A stretch of DNA of 64,000 nucleotides from Citrobacter rodentium NBRC 105723 = DSM 16636 (GCF_021278985.1 NZ_CP082833.1:2604001-2668000), one strand, 5' to 3'; counted from the stretch's first letter, positions 7,080-16,514 are shown. A program made the numbers and translations. Notes: generated by a model from the letters alone, not told the origin.

Positions 7080-8444
7080 CTACTCCGGCGTCAGCCCGCA
7101 CTGCGCCAGCCACTGCCGGTTCGGCTCGCTGACTTCTCCGCGCCGCAGCTCCCCCTCCAGCACGTCCAGCATCATTACCAGCTCCGGCACGAACGTCATG
7201 TTCGCCTCCTGCTGAAGCTTCTGCGCCAGCGTGCGGTGTGCGGCGGCCTTCTCCAGCTCCGCCAGTTCCGTTTCGGCCCTGAGCAGCGGCGTGAAGCTGC
7301 CCGGCATGTATACCGTCTGCACACGGCGGTCCGCCGTCTGCGTGGTCACCAGCCTGTCGCCGTCATAACCGTACCACGTCACCTCCGGCGTGTGGCTGAG
7401 GGACGGGCGGTCTTTCCCGCCCGGGCTTCGCCATACCCGTTTGCCTGTGCGGCGGCCCACAGGGTCATACAGGTAGCGGCTTTCCAGCCGCGTCTGTCCC
7501 TGCTGCATGCGGACATAACGCACCAGCCGGTGCCGGGTATCGTAATGATAATGGTGGCTGAGGCTGCCGCCGTCGCGGATGCGCCGCTCGTCCTTCTCCG
7601 TCAGCCTGCCGTGTTCATCGTGATGGTAAAACCAGTGGCTGTCCTCAGTGATACGGTTATCCGGCCATGTTGCGGGCAGCGCCGGGTATTGTTGCCGGTC
7701 CGCAATGCGGTTGCCCGCCGGGTCGGTCAGCCAGTCTGCTGTCGTTTCTGTGGCGGTCAGGAATACCTGATTCAGCCGTCCCGCGTCGTCGTACCGGTAC
7801 TGCCGCTGCTGCAGGGGACCGCGGATACTCACCAGCTCTCCGCCGTCGCTCCAGGCGTATTCCCGGTTCAGTTCCGTTATATTCAGCGTGTGGCGCTGCA
7901 GCTGCCCGCCTGCGCTGTACGTGCTGGCCAGTTCGTATGCCCCGGAGCTGCGCAGTGTCTCCCGGTGCAGGCGGTCGCGGGTGAAGTCGGTGAGCGGCGT
8001 GTCGCCGAGCTTCATCCCCGCCAGATAACCGCTGCCGTAGGTCAGCCATTCCACCGGCGGCAGGTGGTCAGGGGTGGTTCTGGTCGCCAGTCCGTTCCGG
8101 TAATCGTGCTGCGTGACGTGCTCCCACAGCAGTTCATTTGTCTGCGGGGCGTGGACGGTCTGTCGCTCGCTGCGCATCCGGCCTTTATCATCATACTCAT
8201 AGTGAACCGCGACGCGGTGGCCGTCGCCGGGGTGGCTGATTTCCGTCAGCCAGCCGCGCTCATCGTACAGCCGGCGTTCAGCCTCCTCACCGTTCACCGT
8301 GCTGTGCGTCAGGCGACCGGAGGCATCGTAATGCCAGAGGGTGATGAGGGAGCCCTCTTCGCTGCGGACAGGCTGTCCGCCGGGGTCATATCCGTAACGC
8401 TGTGTCCGGCCGTCAAAGCCGCACTCTTCCGTCAGCCGGTCCAT
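7080..8444 (-). CDS. Rhs core, middle piece (YD repeats)
   Basis: This 454-residue open frame of tyrosine-aspartate repeats has many G..T.Y.YD units, for example QRYGYDPGGQPVRSEEGS and TLWHYDASGRLTHS. These form the Rhs beta-cocoon that encloses the toxin. It begins inside the core after the frameshift and ends at an amber codon in a position where Gln is expected. It has no start signal of its own, so without suppression it is unlikely to be translated efficiently. Confidence 0.8.
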   Translation of the reverse strand: MDRLTEECGFDGRTQRYGYDPGGQPVRSEEGSLITLWHYDASGRLTHSTVNGEEAERRLYDERGWLTEISHPGDGHRVAVHYEYDDKGRMRSERQTVHAPQTNELLWEHVTQHDYRNGLATRTTPDHLPPVEWLTYGSGYLAGMKLGDTPLTDFTRDRLHRETLRSSGAYELASTYSAGGQLQRHTLNITELNREYAWSDGGELVSIRGPLQQRQYRYDDAGRLNQVFLTATETTADWLTDPAGNRIADRQQYPALPATWPDNRITEDSHWFYHHDEHGRLTEKDERRIRDGGSLSHHYHYDTRHRLVRYVRMQQGQTRLESRYLYDPVGRRTGKRVWRSPGGKDRPSLSHTPEVTWYGYDGDRLVTTQTADRRVQTVYMPGSFTPLLRAETELAELEKAAAHRTLAQKLQQEANMTFVPELVMMLDVLEGELRRGEVSEPNRQWLAQCGLTPE

Positions 8445-10420
8445 GACGTCGTAGTCAACGTGGTGACAGCGCCGTTTTCATTCGTCAGCGCGGTGACGCG
8501 CCCGGCAGCATCGTATGTTATCTGCCGCGTCAGGCCGCCTGCGCTCAGGCTGACCGGCTGTCCCGCCGCGTCATAACGCGTTTCATGGCGGCGGCCGTCC
8601 GGATGAATGATGGCGGTCAGGTCGCCCGCGATGCTGTATTCGTAACGCGTCTCCCGGCCCTGTATATCCTTCCGGCTGATGAGTCTGCCCCGGTTATCGT
8701 AATCCTGGTAAACGCTCAGCCCTTCCTCATGGTGAACCGCTGTGGTCTGCCCGAAGCGGTCATACTCATAACGGGTTTCATATCCCGAACAGTCGGTGAC
8801 GGTCAGCACCTGGCCGTAACGGTTGCGGGTCATCGTCCTGCGGCTGCCGGTGGCGTCTTCCACAGCGCAGGGCAGCTCACTGTCCGGATTATCATAAAAC
8901 CAGCGGGTGGTGTCGCCCTGACGGGAGGTCCCTGCCGTCAGCCGTCCCCGGTCGTCATATTCCCGCCGGCTGCGCAGGCCGTCCGCCCCGGTGGAGGAGA
9001 TGAGCTGGTGCCGGTCGTTATAGCTGAACCGCACGGACCGGCCGTCAGGCGTGACAATTTCCGTCACCAGGCCGGAGCCGGCATTCATCCGGTATTCTGT
9101 CCTGCGCCCTGTGGCGTCAGTCTGCGCCAGCAGGCGGCCCGCGTTATCATGGTCACTGAGGACACAGCCGCCGTCCGCCAGTGCCTTCTTCACCACCCGC
9201 TTCAGCCCGCCTTCGCCTTCCGTGTGCAGCACTTCGCGGCGGTTCAGGCTGTCGGTAATCATGACGCTGTTCCTTTCATACCGGTAGCGGTAGCTCAGGC
9301 CCGCCGGGTTACGCTGCTCCACCACCCGGCCGGCGGTGTCGTAAAGATAGGTGACCGGCGGGCGTCCGGCGTACCGGTGCGCGCACATCCGTCCCGGATG
9401 CTGCGGGTCGTATTCAAACTGACGCACCCGGACGCCGCCCCGGTCATACACCGCCGCCAGCTCCCCGCGCGGGGTGTATTCATAACGCGCCAGCGGCGCG
9501 GCGGGCAGGTTGTCCGGGTATTGCGGGTCATGCGTCAGCCACACCGCCTCCAGGCGGATACCGCTGTCCGCGCCGTAGCCGGAAACCGGCACCGTCTGCG
9601 GAAATTCAGGGGCTTTTATTCCGGATGTAATGGCCTGCTGACGCGCCGCCTGCGCCCGCTGCGCCTGCGTGGTCAGTACCAGCCTGAAACGGCGGCCTGC
9701 GCCGTCGGTCACGGCGGTGATGCAGCCGGTGAATTCACCGGCGGCCTCCCGGTGAAAACTGAGCGTGCGCCCGGCGCGGTCCGCCAGCCCGGTCAGCACC
9801 CGGTACGGCGGCAGCGGGGCGGGCAGGACCTCATCCGCCTCCGGCACCCGCTCAGGCCAGCCCAGAATCCACCATGGCCCCTGCGCGCTGTTCGTGGCCA
9901 GGTAAACGTGCGGGCCTGAGCGAATCTTCTCCGGCAGGGTCTGCCACAGGCGGTGCAGCGGGTTGCTTTCATGCAGCGTCAGCACGCCGCCGCGGGCCAG
10001 CCACAGGGATTCACTGCGGCTGAAGGCGGTCTCACCGGGGAACAGTGGCTCAAAGCGAATGCTGCGCCCGCCGTTATCGTTAAGGATAAGTTCGTCATCA
10101 GAAAGCTGCAGGCGGATATCAGCAGGGGCTTTCCAGCCGGGACCGAAGACACTCACAGGCGCAGGCGTTTTCGTCTGATAACTGCTGTAGGTGCGGGAAA
10201 GGACAAACGGCAGCGGGCCGGGCAGGGCGAGGTCCGTTTCGCCGGGCAGCACTTTGGCGCCTGTCAGGGGGTTAACCGGCGAGCCGGAGGTGATGCCGCC
10301 GGGACAGACCGAACAGGCGACGCCGGTGGGGGCACCGATAAACACGCCCGCTGACCCCTGAACTATCGGCCCGCCGTACTGTGTCATGTCGCCCTGACGG
10401 GCCGCCGGTTTTCCGCTCAT
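8432..10420 (-). CDS. Rhs N-terminal piece: PAAR domain and first half of the core
   Basis: This 662-residue ORF starts with a PAAR spike-tip domain (residues 1-75: MSGKPAARQGDMTQYGG, GVFIGAPTGVACSVCPGG). It continues into the Rhs N-terminal region (TGAKVLPGETDLALPG, LSRTYSSY) and YD repeats. It has no N-terminal transmembrane helices, so no EagR-type chaperone would be expected. The true frame breaks at about 8453, and the last residues (TTTSWTG) are out of frame. If translated, it would yield a PAAR plus incomplete cocoon without toxin. Confidence 0.85.
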   Translation of the reverse strand: MSGKPAARQGDMTQYGGPIVQGSAGVFIGAPTGVACSVCPGGITSGSPVNPLTGAKVLPGETDLALPGPLPFVLSRTYSSYQTKTPAPVSVFGPGWKAPADIRLQLSDDELILNDNGGRSIRFEPLFPGETAFSRSESLWLARGGVLTLHESNPLHRLWQTLPEKIRSGPHVYLATNSAQGPWWILGWPERVPEADEVLPAPLPPYRVLTGLADRAGRTLSFHREAAGEFTGCITAVTDGAGRRFRLVLTTQAQRAQAARQQAITSGIKAPEFPQTVPVSGYGADSGIRLEAVWLTHDPQYPDNLPAAPLARYEYTPRGELAAVYDRGGVRVRQFEYDPQHPGRMCAHRYAGRPPVTYLYDTAGRVVEQRNPAGLSYRYRYERNSVMITDSLNRREVLHTEGEGGLKRVVKKALADGGCVLSDHDNAGRLLAQTDATGRRTEYRMNAGSGLVTEIVTPDGRSVRFSYNDRHQLISSTGADGLRSRREYDDRGRLTAGTSRQGDTTRWFYDNPDSELPCAVEDATGSRRTMTRNRYGQVLTVTDCSGYETRYEYDRFGQTTAVHHEEGLSVYQDYDNRGRLISRKDIQGRETRYEYSIAGDLTAIIHPDGRRHETRYDAAGQPVSLSAGGLTRQITYDAAGRVTALTNENGAVTTLTTTSWTG

Positions 10421-10468
10421 GATCAGTTCCTTCTGTTTATTGTCTTGTGTGTTCCGGTAAAGGCTTTA

Positions 10469-12547
10469 CTACTCCGGCGCATCCGGAGGATTTTTTGTCG
10501 CGCCGCAGTTCCAGTTAATCATCAGCGAATCGCCGCTGATGGTCTGCACTCCCTGCAAATTAATCGCCGTGCCGTTCAGAAAGATGCTGCCGTCCTGCGT
10601 CAGCACCAGCCGCGCCTGCCCGCAGCGCAGTTCCAGATGCTCGCCGGCGGAGTAAACGGCGACCCTGCCTGCGCTTTCCTGCCGGTTTTTCCCCACCGTA
10701 AATGTGACATTTTCCCCGACGCTGACGTCATATCCTTTACCGACCAGCAGCGATTTCTGTATTCCCACCTGCGAAGCCTGCATCAGCGCCACTGAGGTGT
10801 TCATCATGCCGCCCACCGTGGTCTGATACGCCACTCCGACCGTCAGGGCACGGGCCACGCCCACCGTTTCCGCCTGGTTCAGCCCGACGGTGACGGACTG
10901 ATTCTGGCCGATATTCTCCTGCTGGTTCTGCACCACCGTCTGCATCTGGTTCTGTTTCACTGTGATAACCTGGTTTCCGCCGATGGTTTCCGTGTGGTTG
11001 ACCTTCACGTCGGTACTGCGGTTGTTCAGCACTTCGGTATCCATGTTCTTCTGCGCATGGATATACACCTGTTCCTGTCCGGTCGCATCCTCAAACCGCA
11101 GTTCATTAAAGCCGCTGCCCTGATACGTTTTTGAACGGATGGTCATCTGCGTTCTGGTTCCGGGTAAATCTCCCGGCGAACGGTTATCTTCATGATAGGT
11201 TCGCCCCATGATAAGCGGCTGGTCCGGGTCGCCGTTGAGGAAGTCCACAATCACTTCCTGACCGACGCGGGGAACCGCCAGATTACCAAATCCCGCGCCT
11301 GCCCACGCCTGTGACACCCGTATCCAGCAGGAACTGTCTTCGTTTTCGCCGTGATAGCGGTCCCAGATAAATTTCACCCGTACCCGGCCATGTTCATCGC
11401 AAAAGATCTCTTCGCCCGGCGGTCCGGTCACCACGGCAGGCTGCGGACCATCGACTTTCGGCTTCAGCAGCGGCTGGGGTCGCCATGTTCTGTCCCCAGG
11501 AATAACGCTGAACTGATTATCCAGCGTGGTGCCCGGACCGCGGCTGCCTTTCAGCGCCTGCGGCTGTTTTCCCGTCAATGTACTGCTGATGATCTGCCAG
11601 GCCCGGTTCAGTGGAGGGACCGGATGTCCGGTAAGCGTGACCTGCGCGCCCGGCCACAGCGCCGGGGAGTGGCTTTCGCCGCTGGCGGTTTCGGCGTTGC
11701 TGCGCCAGCCTTCCGCCTGATAGCGGGCGAAATCCTGACCGTGCTGCTCATCCTTAAAGCGGCCCGGGTAATCAAAAATCTCATACTGCCTGTACTGACC
11801 GTTCAGGTTATCGCCTTCACGGTCGAAACATCCCGGCCAGGAGGGGGCCTTAAAGGTATAGTCCCGGGTACTGACCGACGAGGGGCGTATCTGCGCCAGA
11901 TAGCTGAAGGCGCTGATACAGCGGGTGAAGGCTTCGGTGGTATGGTTGGGATTAAACGGCATGTCGCCTGCGGTGGTTAATCCGGCGGCATTGTCGCACA
12001 GCACCAGCGTCTGTTTATCGCCTTCGTGCGCCTGGCGCTCAAAAAAGAAAATGCCTTCCTCTGACCACAGTCGTGTCAGAAATGCCAGGTCGGTTTCGCC
12101 GTACTGAACGCAGAATTCACGGGGCGGATGATGCTCATAAAAGCAGGGCGTCCAGTCGGTGACGCCGTTTTCGTCCAGTAATGTGGCAGTAATGGACTGA
12201 ATATCCTGCTGCTGGAAGATGCGGAAGTTCTGTCGCAGCCCGGCGCGCCATAACGGCGGACGGATGATCAACTGATGGCGGATCTGCCATCCGTTGTAAT
12301 CACGGATGCCGAAATGGGTGACAATCCCCCTCATACGGCGCTGCATTGTGGCGCCGGTCAGGATAGTCAGCACGGCCTCTTTCTCCAGCAGGGCTTCCGG
12401 CGTCAGCCGGAAGCCCTCACCGGCAACATCCACGTCAAGCGTAAAGGGAACGGAATAATCCTGAACCAGCCGGAAGCTGACCACCGCAAAGGTTTCCGGG
12501 GGCTGTCCTTCCACTTCCAGCGTGAAACGCAGTCCTTTCTCTGCCAT
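10469..12547 (-). CDS. vgrG: VgrG spike protein of a type VI secretion system
   Basis: This 692-residue protein has the standard VgrG architecture. Residues 1-380 form the gp27-like base (MAEKGLRFTLEVEGQPPETF and on). The gp5/OB-fold region follows, with EEIFCDEHGRVRVKFIWDRYH and VGQEVIVDFLNGDPDQPLI. A long needle of VTVG-type repeats (SVTVGLNQAETVGVARALTV) comes next. It ends shortly after the needle with no added effector domain. It trimerises to form the T6SS spike and here should carry the PAAR of the downstream Rhs protein. It is an orphan vgrG, since no structural tss genes lie nearby, and could serve the T6SS at 46.7-64 kb. Confidence 0.95.
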   Translation of the reverse strand: MAEKGLRFTLEVEGQPPETFAVVSFRLVQDYSVPFTLDVDVAGEGFRLTPEALLEKEAVLTILTGATMQRRMRGIVTHFGIRDYNGWQIRHQLIIRPPLWRAGLRQNFRIFQQQDIQSITATLLDENGVTDWTPCFYEHHPPREFCVQYGETDLAFLTRLWSEEGIFFFERQAHEGDKQTLVLCDNAAGLTTAGDMPFNPNHTTEAFTRCISAFSYLAQIRPSSVSTRDYTFKAPSWPGCFDREGDNLNGQYRQYEIFDYPGRFKDEQHGQDFARYQAEGWRSNAETASGESHSPALWPGAQVTLTGHPVPPLNRAWQIISSTLTGKQPQALKGSRGPGTTLDNQFSVIPGDRTWRPQPLLKPKVDGPQPAVVTGPPGEEIFCDEHGRVRVKFIWDRYHGENEDSSCWIRVSQAWAGAGFGNLAVPRVGQEVIVDFLNGDPDQPLIMGRTYHEDNRSPGDLPGTRTQMTIRSKTYQGSGFNELRFEDATGQEQVYIHAQKNMDTEVLNNRSTDVKVNHTETIGGNQVITVKQNQMQTVVQNQQENIGQNQSVTVGLNQAETVGVARALTVGVAYQTTVGGMMNTSVALMQASQVGIQKSLLVGKGYDVSVGENVTFTVGKNRQESAGRVAVYSAGEHLELRCGQARLVLTQDGSIFLNGTAINLQGVQTISGDSLMINWNCGATKNPPDAPE

Positions 12548-12819
12548 AACCGCCTCCCTGGCTACCGGGTAAAAACCGGGAAAAGTTAAATAAACTGAAA
12601 CAGTAGATGATAATTTGTACGGTTATTTTTTGATGTGGATCATCTTTGCCTGATAAATGACAGCATTAAATCTTGTTTTTCAAGGGATTAATAGTGAGGC
12701 ACTATGTGCGCTCTGCGGTAAATTTAATTTAATGATATTTGTTCCGTCTTATTTATCGTGACGAGCTGCCAGGATGCAAAAGGGGGTAACAAGGAGGGTC
12801 TTGTCTGATAGCGCTTCGC
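12548..12819. promoter_or_regulatory. AT-rich region upstream of vgrG
   Basis: This gene-free stretch is markedly richer in A and T than the vgrG/rhs genes. It must hold the vgrG promoter on the reverse strand. I see no convincing -35/-10 pair or known operator. AT-rich upstream DNA of this kind is often bound by H-NS in enterobacteria, which is an inference. Confidence 0.4.
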
Positions 12820-12858
12820 TTGTAGGCCGGATAAGGCGTAGCCGCCATCCGGCATGGA
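12820..12858. repeat. REP-type palindromic element
   Basis: GTAGGCCGGATAAGGCGTAG followed by CCGCCATCCGGCATG is the classical enterobacterial REP sequence, a stem with GCCGGAT and ATCCGGC arms. It marks the junction between the vgrG island and the tRNA cluster. Confidence 0.8.
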
Positions 12859-12892
12859 ATAGCGCAGACAGCAAAAAGGCGCCTTTCTACAT

Positions 12893-12968
12893 TGGTGGGT
12901 CGTGCAGGATTCGAACCTGCGACCAATTGATTAAAAGTCAACTGCTCTACCAACTGAGCTAACGACCC
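12893..12968 (-). tRNA. lysV: tRNA-Lys (UUU)
   Basis: This 76-nt cloverleaf starts GGGTCGTTAGCTCAG on the reverse strand. It has the anticodon loop CTTTTAA (anticodon TTT), a GGTTCGAATCC T-arm and an encoded CCA end. It is the last gene of the val-lys tRNA operon beside gltX, as in E. coli (lysV). The vgrG/rhs island lies just beyond its 3' end. Confidence 0.98.
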
Positions 12969-12972
12969 GAAG

Positions 12973-13048
12973 TGGTGGGTGATGACGGGATCGAACCGCC
13001 GACCCCCTCCTTGTAAGGGAGGTGCTCTCCCAGCTGAGCTAATCACCC
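12973..13048 (-). tRNA. tRNA-Val (UAC)
   Basis: This 76-nt gene begins GGGTGATTAGCTCAGCTGGG on the reverse strand, with anticodon TAC in CCTTACAAG and an encoded CCA. It lies 4 bp upstream of the tRNA-Lys gene in the same transcript. It is identical to the copy at 13094-13169. Confidence 0.98.
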
Positions 13049-13093
13049 ACTTCTCAATTTCTTCTCTACACGGCGGAGACTACATAAAGTAGT

Positions 13094-13169
13094 TGGTGGG
13101 TGATGACGGGATCGAACCGCCGACCCCCTCCTTGTAAGGGAGGTGCTCTCCCAGCTGAGCTAATCACCC
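13094..13169 (-). tRNA. tRNA-Val (UAC), second copy
   Basis: This is an identical 76-nt tRNA-Val. E. coli K-12 carries three valU-type copies here and this window carries two, probably through recombination between repeats. The operon promoter must lie at 13170-13426, divergent from gltX. Confidence 0.98.
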
Positions 13170-13426
13170 CCGCTGTGTGGAGTCGCATTATAGGGAGAGT
13201 TGAAAATGAGTCAACGCATTTTCTAAAGAAATTGTTCGTTCGTCGTAAATTTAAGCAAAACGTTTGCAAATCACGCCGTGGCGCATGATTTCTATACGAA
13301 AATAGCAAAGCCAGAGGTTCTGGCGGTAACATCATTGAGGAATCAGGTGGGAGTGATAGAATACCGAACGTTAATTTTTCCCGGATTTGCCGGCTGTCGG
13401 CATCTTTATCAACGTAAGGCCATTTC

Positions 13427-14842
13427 ATGAAAATCAAAACTCGCTTCGCGCCAAGCCCGACAGGCTATCTGCACGTCGGTGGTGCGCGTACTGCTCTCTA
13501 TTCCTGGCTTTTCGCACGTCACCACGGCGGTGAGTTTGTGCTGCGTATTGAAGACACCGATCTTGAACGTTCCACGCCGGAAGCTATTGAAGCCATTATG
13601 GATGGCATGAACTGGCTGAGCCTGGAATGGGACGAAGGTCCTTATTTCCAGACCAAACGTTTTGATCGTTACAACGCCGTTATTGATGAGATGCTGGAAG
13701 CGGGCACGGCCTATAAATGCTACTGCTCTAAAGAACGTCTGGACGCGCTGCGTGAAGAGCAGATGGCGAAAGGTGAAAAACCGCGCTATGACGGCCGCTG
13801 CCGTCACGGTCATGAGCATCATGCGGACGATGAGCCGTGCGTGGTGCGTTTTGCGAACCCGCAGGAGGGTTCTGTTATTTTTGACGACCAGATCCGCGGA
13901 CCGATCGAGTTCAGCAATCTGGAGCTGGACGATCTGATTATCCGCCGTACCGACGGTTCCCCGACCTATAACTTCTGCGTGGTAGTGGACGACTGGGATA
14001 TGGAAATCACCCACGTTATTCGCGGTGAAGACCATATCAACAACACGCCGCGCCAGATCAACATCCTGAAAGCGCTGAATGCGCCGGTGCCGGTCTATGC
14101 GCACGTCTCAATGATCAACGGCGACGACGGTAAAAAACTGTCTAAACGTCATGGCGCGGTGAGCGTAATGCAGTATCGTGACGACGGTTACCTGCCGGAA
14201 GCGCTGCTCAACTACCTGGTGCGTCTGGGCTGGTCCAGCGGCGATCAGGAGATCTTCACCCGTGAAGAGATGATCAAACTGTTCTCCCTTGGCGCAGTCA
14301 GCAAATCCGCCAGCGCGTTCAATACGGAAAAACTGCAGTGGCTGAACCACCACTATATTAATTCGCTGGCGCCGGAATATGTGGCAACGCATCTTCAGTG
14401 GCATATTGAGCAGGAAAATATCGACACCCGTAACGGCCCGCAGCTGGCGGAGCTGGTGAAACTGCTGGGCGAGCGCTGCAAAACGCTGAAAGAGATGGCG
14501 CAGAGCTGCCGCTATTTCTATGAGGATTTTGCGGAGTTCGACGCCGATGCTGCGAAAAAACATCTGCGTCCGGTCGCCCGTCAGCCGCTGGAAGTGGTGC
14601 GTGACAAACTGTCGGCAATCAGCGACTGGAGCGCGGAAAACGTGCACCATGCGATTCAGGCGACCGCCGATGAGCTGGAAGTCGGGATGGGTAAAGTAGG
14701 AATGCCGCTGCGCGTTGCCGTCACTGGCGCCGGTCAGTCGCCGGGCCTGGACGTTACGGTGCATGCGATTGGTAAAGCCCGCAGCATTGAGCGCATCAAC
14801 AAAGCGCTGGCGTTTATTGCCGGGCGTGAAGCACAGCAATAA
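13427..14842 (+). CDS. gltX: Glutamate--tRNA ligase
   Basis: This 471-residue class I synthetase has the E. coli GltX length. It charges tRNA-Glu with glutamate in the cytoplasm. Visible motifs are the HIGH variant in PSPTGYLHVGGARTAL (residues 10-25), a zinc site in CYCSKERLDAL through RCRHGHEHH (about 98-127) and the KMSKS variant KLSKRHG (about 237-243). It diverges from the tRNA-Val/Lys operon as in E. coli. A 9-bp-stem hairpin follows the stop at 14855. Confidence 0.99.
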   Translation: MKIKTRFAPSPTGYLHVGGARTALYSWLFARHHGGEFVLRIEDTDLERSTPEAIEAIMDGMNWLSLEWDEGPYFQTKRFDRYNAVIDEMLEAGTAYKCYCSKERLDALREEQMAKGEKPRYDGRCRHGHEHHADDEPCVVRFANPQEGSVIFDDQIRGPIEFSNLELDDLIIRRTDGSPTYNFCVVVDDWDMEITHVIRGEDHINNTPRQINILKALNAPVPVYAHVSMINGDDGKKLSKRHGAVSVMQYRDDGYLPEALLNYLVRLGWSSGDQEIFTREEMIKLFSLGAVSKSASAFNTEKLQWLNHHYINSLAPEYVATHLQWHIEQENIDTRNGPQLAELVKLLGERCKTLKEMAQSCRYFYEDFAEFDADAAKKHLRPVARQPLEVVRDKLSAISDWSAENVHHAIQATADELEVGMGKVGMPLRVAVTGAGQSPGLDVTVHAIGKARSIERINKALAFIAGREAQQ

Positions 14843-14854
14843 ATTTTTACCAGG

Positions 14855-14880
14855 CAGGCCGGGGAGGGTGTCCCGGCCTG
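14855..14880. terminator. GC-rich hairpin between gltX and yfeC
   Basis: CAGGCCGGG and CCCGGCCTG form a 9-bp stem around GAGGGTGT. There is no clear T-run directly after it on either strand, so it is a hairpin that may terminate or stabilise the convergent gltX and yfeC transcripts. Confidence 0.5.
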
Positions 14881-14899
14881 TATCCTGACAGCGCCGCGT

Positions 14900-15298
14900 T
14901 TAACGCGTCTGCGATTCTTCAATGCCCAGACGGGCAAGAAAGCTGCGAATACCCTCACGCGAAAGAAACATCGCCAGCTTTTCCTGTTCCGTAGCGGACA
15001 TATTTTCCACAGCATCAACGATCTGACGATAAGCATGACTGCGCGCGCCGGGTTTGTATTCGGCCAGCGGCTCCTGCGCCTGATAAAACGCATAGTGATT
15101 GCGAAACGCCGGAATGTTCAGAATGAATTCCTGAACGCGCGAATCGATATGCACCAGCCTTGCCCGACCACCTTTCACGCCTGGAAACTTTTCTGTTTCC
15201 CATTTCTGCTCGCGGACCCAACGATTTACGGTTTGTCTGGCGACCCCGAGGCATTGCGCCAGCTCTTCGGTAGTCATTTTGCTGCGTAATCTTTTCAT
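14900..15298 (-). CDS. yfeC: YfeC-family putative DNA-binding protein
   Basis: This 132-residue protein begins MKRLRSKMTTEELAQCLGVA, followed by a helix-turn-helix (ARQTVNRWVREQKW, residues 18-31) and then KGGRARLVHID. The family (DUF1323) includes E. coli YfeC. It is paralogous to the next gene upstream, yfeD, 5 bp away, and the two probably form an operon. The C-terminal part (EQEKLAMFLSREGIRSFLARLG) is shared with YfeD. The targets are unknown. Family assignment is secure; molecular function is inferred from the helix-turn-helix. Confidence 0.93.
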   Translation of the reverse strand: MKRLRSKMTTEELAQCLGVARQTVNRWVREQKWETEKFPGVKGGRARLVHIDSRVQEFILNIPAFRNHYAFYQAQEPLAEYKPGARSHAYRQIVDAVENMSATEQEKLAMFLSREGIRSFLARLGIEESQTR

Positions 15299-15303
15299 AT
15301 TAA

Positions 15304-15669
15304 TTATTTGCTGTCGCGAATATCTAAGCGCTGTAACAAACCGGTAATACCTTCCCGCAGAAGTAAAGAGGTGATTTTTTTCTGTTCCGCAGGCGTCATC
15401 TCTTTCGCGAGTTTGATTAACAGAGCTTCAAGCGACGCATCGCCCGTAGTGGACAAAAAATCGTCAGAAACCCCATCCGCAGAGCGTTCTGCACTGCGGA
15501 TATATTCACGAACCTGCTCAGTTACATGCACCAGACGCGCTTTTCCCCCCTGAACGCCCGGCTTAGGCGATGTCACCCAGCCTTCCTTGCGCACCCATTT
15601 ATTGATGGTTTGACGGCTGTAACCGGTCAGACTGGCGAGTTCTTCTGGCGTCATCCGTTCCTTGAACAT
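15304..15669 (-). CDS. yfeD: YfeD-family putative DNA-binding protein
   Basis: This 121-residue paralogue of YfeC has a helix-turn-helix at about residues 8-30 (EELASLTGYSRQTINKWVRK), then GGKARLVHVTEQVREYI. The C-terminal EQKKITSLLLREGITGLLQRL mirrors YfeC. It is first in the yfeDC pair and lies next to the alaWX tRNA genes, as in E. coli. Likely cytoplasmic DNA-binding protein of unknown regulon. Confidence 0.93.
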   Translation of the reverse strand: MFKERMTPEELASLTGYSRQTINKWVRKEGWVTSPKPGVQGGKARLVHVTEQVREYIRSAERSADGVSDDFLSTTGDASLEALLIKLAKEMTPAEQKKITSLLLREGITGLLQRLDIRDSK

Positions 15670-15890
15670 GGCAATTCCCTGATTAGCTGTATGGTTTATT
15701 AGTGGTTCATTTTATAGCACCATTTTAGTAGAAACCGTGACGCGTTTAACTACTGAATGCGAGTTGCCACGCAAGGTTCTTCATTTGTCTGCTTTTTCAG
15801 CGATTAGAATCGGCGGCGTCAATTTGCCGTTGACACATGCGAAGGGAATTCATATGATGCCGCCCGTCAACTCGACAAGCTTTACGTGAC

Positions 15891-15966
<76 letters not shown>

Positions 15967-16004
15967 AAAGTGAACCCAACATTTTTGGTACGTAAAGAGA
16001 TTGT

Positions 16005-16080
<76 letters not shown>

Positions 16081-16118
16081 AAAGTGAACCCAACATTTTT
16101 GGTACGTAAAGAGATTGT

Positions 16119-16194
<76 letters not shown>

Positions 16195-16232
16195 AAAGTG
16201 AACCCAACATTTTTGGTACGTAAAGAGATTGT

Positions 16233-16308
<76 letters not shown>

Positions 16309-16317
16309 CCTTCTGAA

Positions 16318-16344
16318 CCCTCGCTGCGAAGCGGGGGTTTTTTT
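16318..16344 (+). terminator. Rho-independent terminator of the tRNA-Ala operon
   Basis: CCCTCGCT and AGCGGGGG pair around GCGA, followed by seven T residues. Confidence 0.93.
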
Positions 16345-16514
16345 ATCTCTGCAGGCCAGGCTTTTTTGTTATACAGTTTCTGTTAGGCCAGTGGCTGATT
16401 GCGTAATGTTATCCATTTATCTGGCAGTATCTGGCAGGCACAGGTTTGCTTCGCGATGCGAATAAACTTATCATTTATGTGATTAATCATGCGTTCCGTG
16501 AGAGCAGTCATACC

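Larger units (their letters stand above)
6318..10420 (-). pseudogene. rhs effector gene interrupted by a frameshift and an amber codon
   Basis: Three consecutive reading frames reconstruct one PAAR-Rhs-toxin polypeptide of about 1,370 residues. The first break is at about 8453. The reverse strand reads ACGTTGACTACGAC, where one more base would give TLTYDVMDRL, the normal Rhs YD repeat continuing into the next frame. The second break is at 7080-7082, a TAG where CAG would give LTPEQMKNQ. There is no slippery heptamer at the frameshift. The gene follows vgrG by 48 bp, so it was the cargo of that VgrG. The toxin tip and immunity gene remain intact. Confidence 0.85.

Noticed and set aside
8440..8460. 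Programmed frameshifting in rhs
   Set aside because: No slippery heptamer, long A/T run or downstream pseudoknot is evident; a simple one-base deletion explains it.
6843..9919. Long open frames on the + strand opposite rhs (577 and 444 codons)
   Set aside because: They lie antisense to the Rhs core, are rich in Val, Arg, Ala and Gln with no recognisable domain, and arise from the codon bias of the GC-rich repeats on the other strand.
12753..13437. Reverse-strand open frames running through the tRNA-Val and tRNA-Lys genes and the gltX upstream region
   Set aside because: They are translations of tRNA sequence and promoter DNA and contain no domain or plausible RBS.
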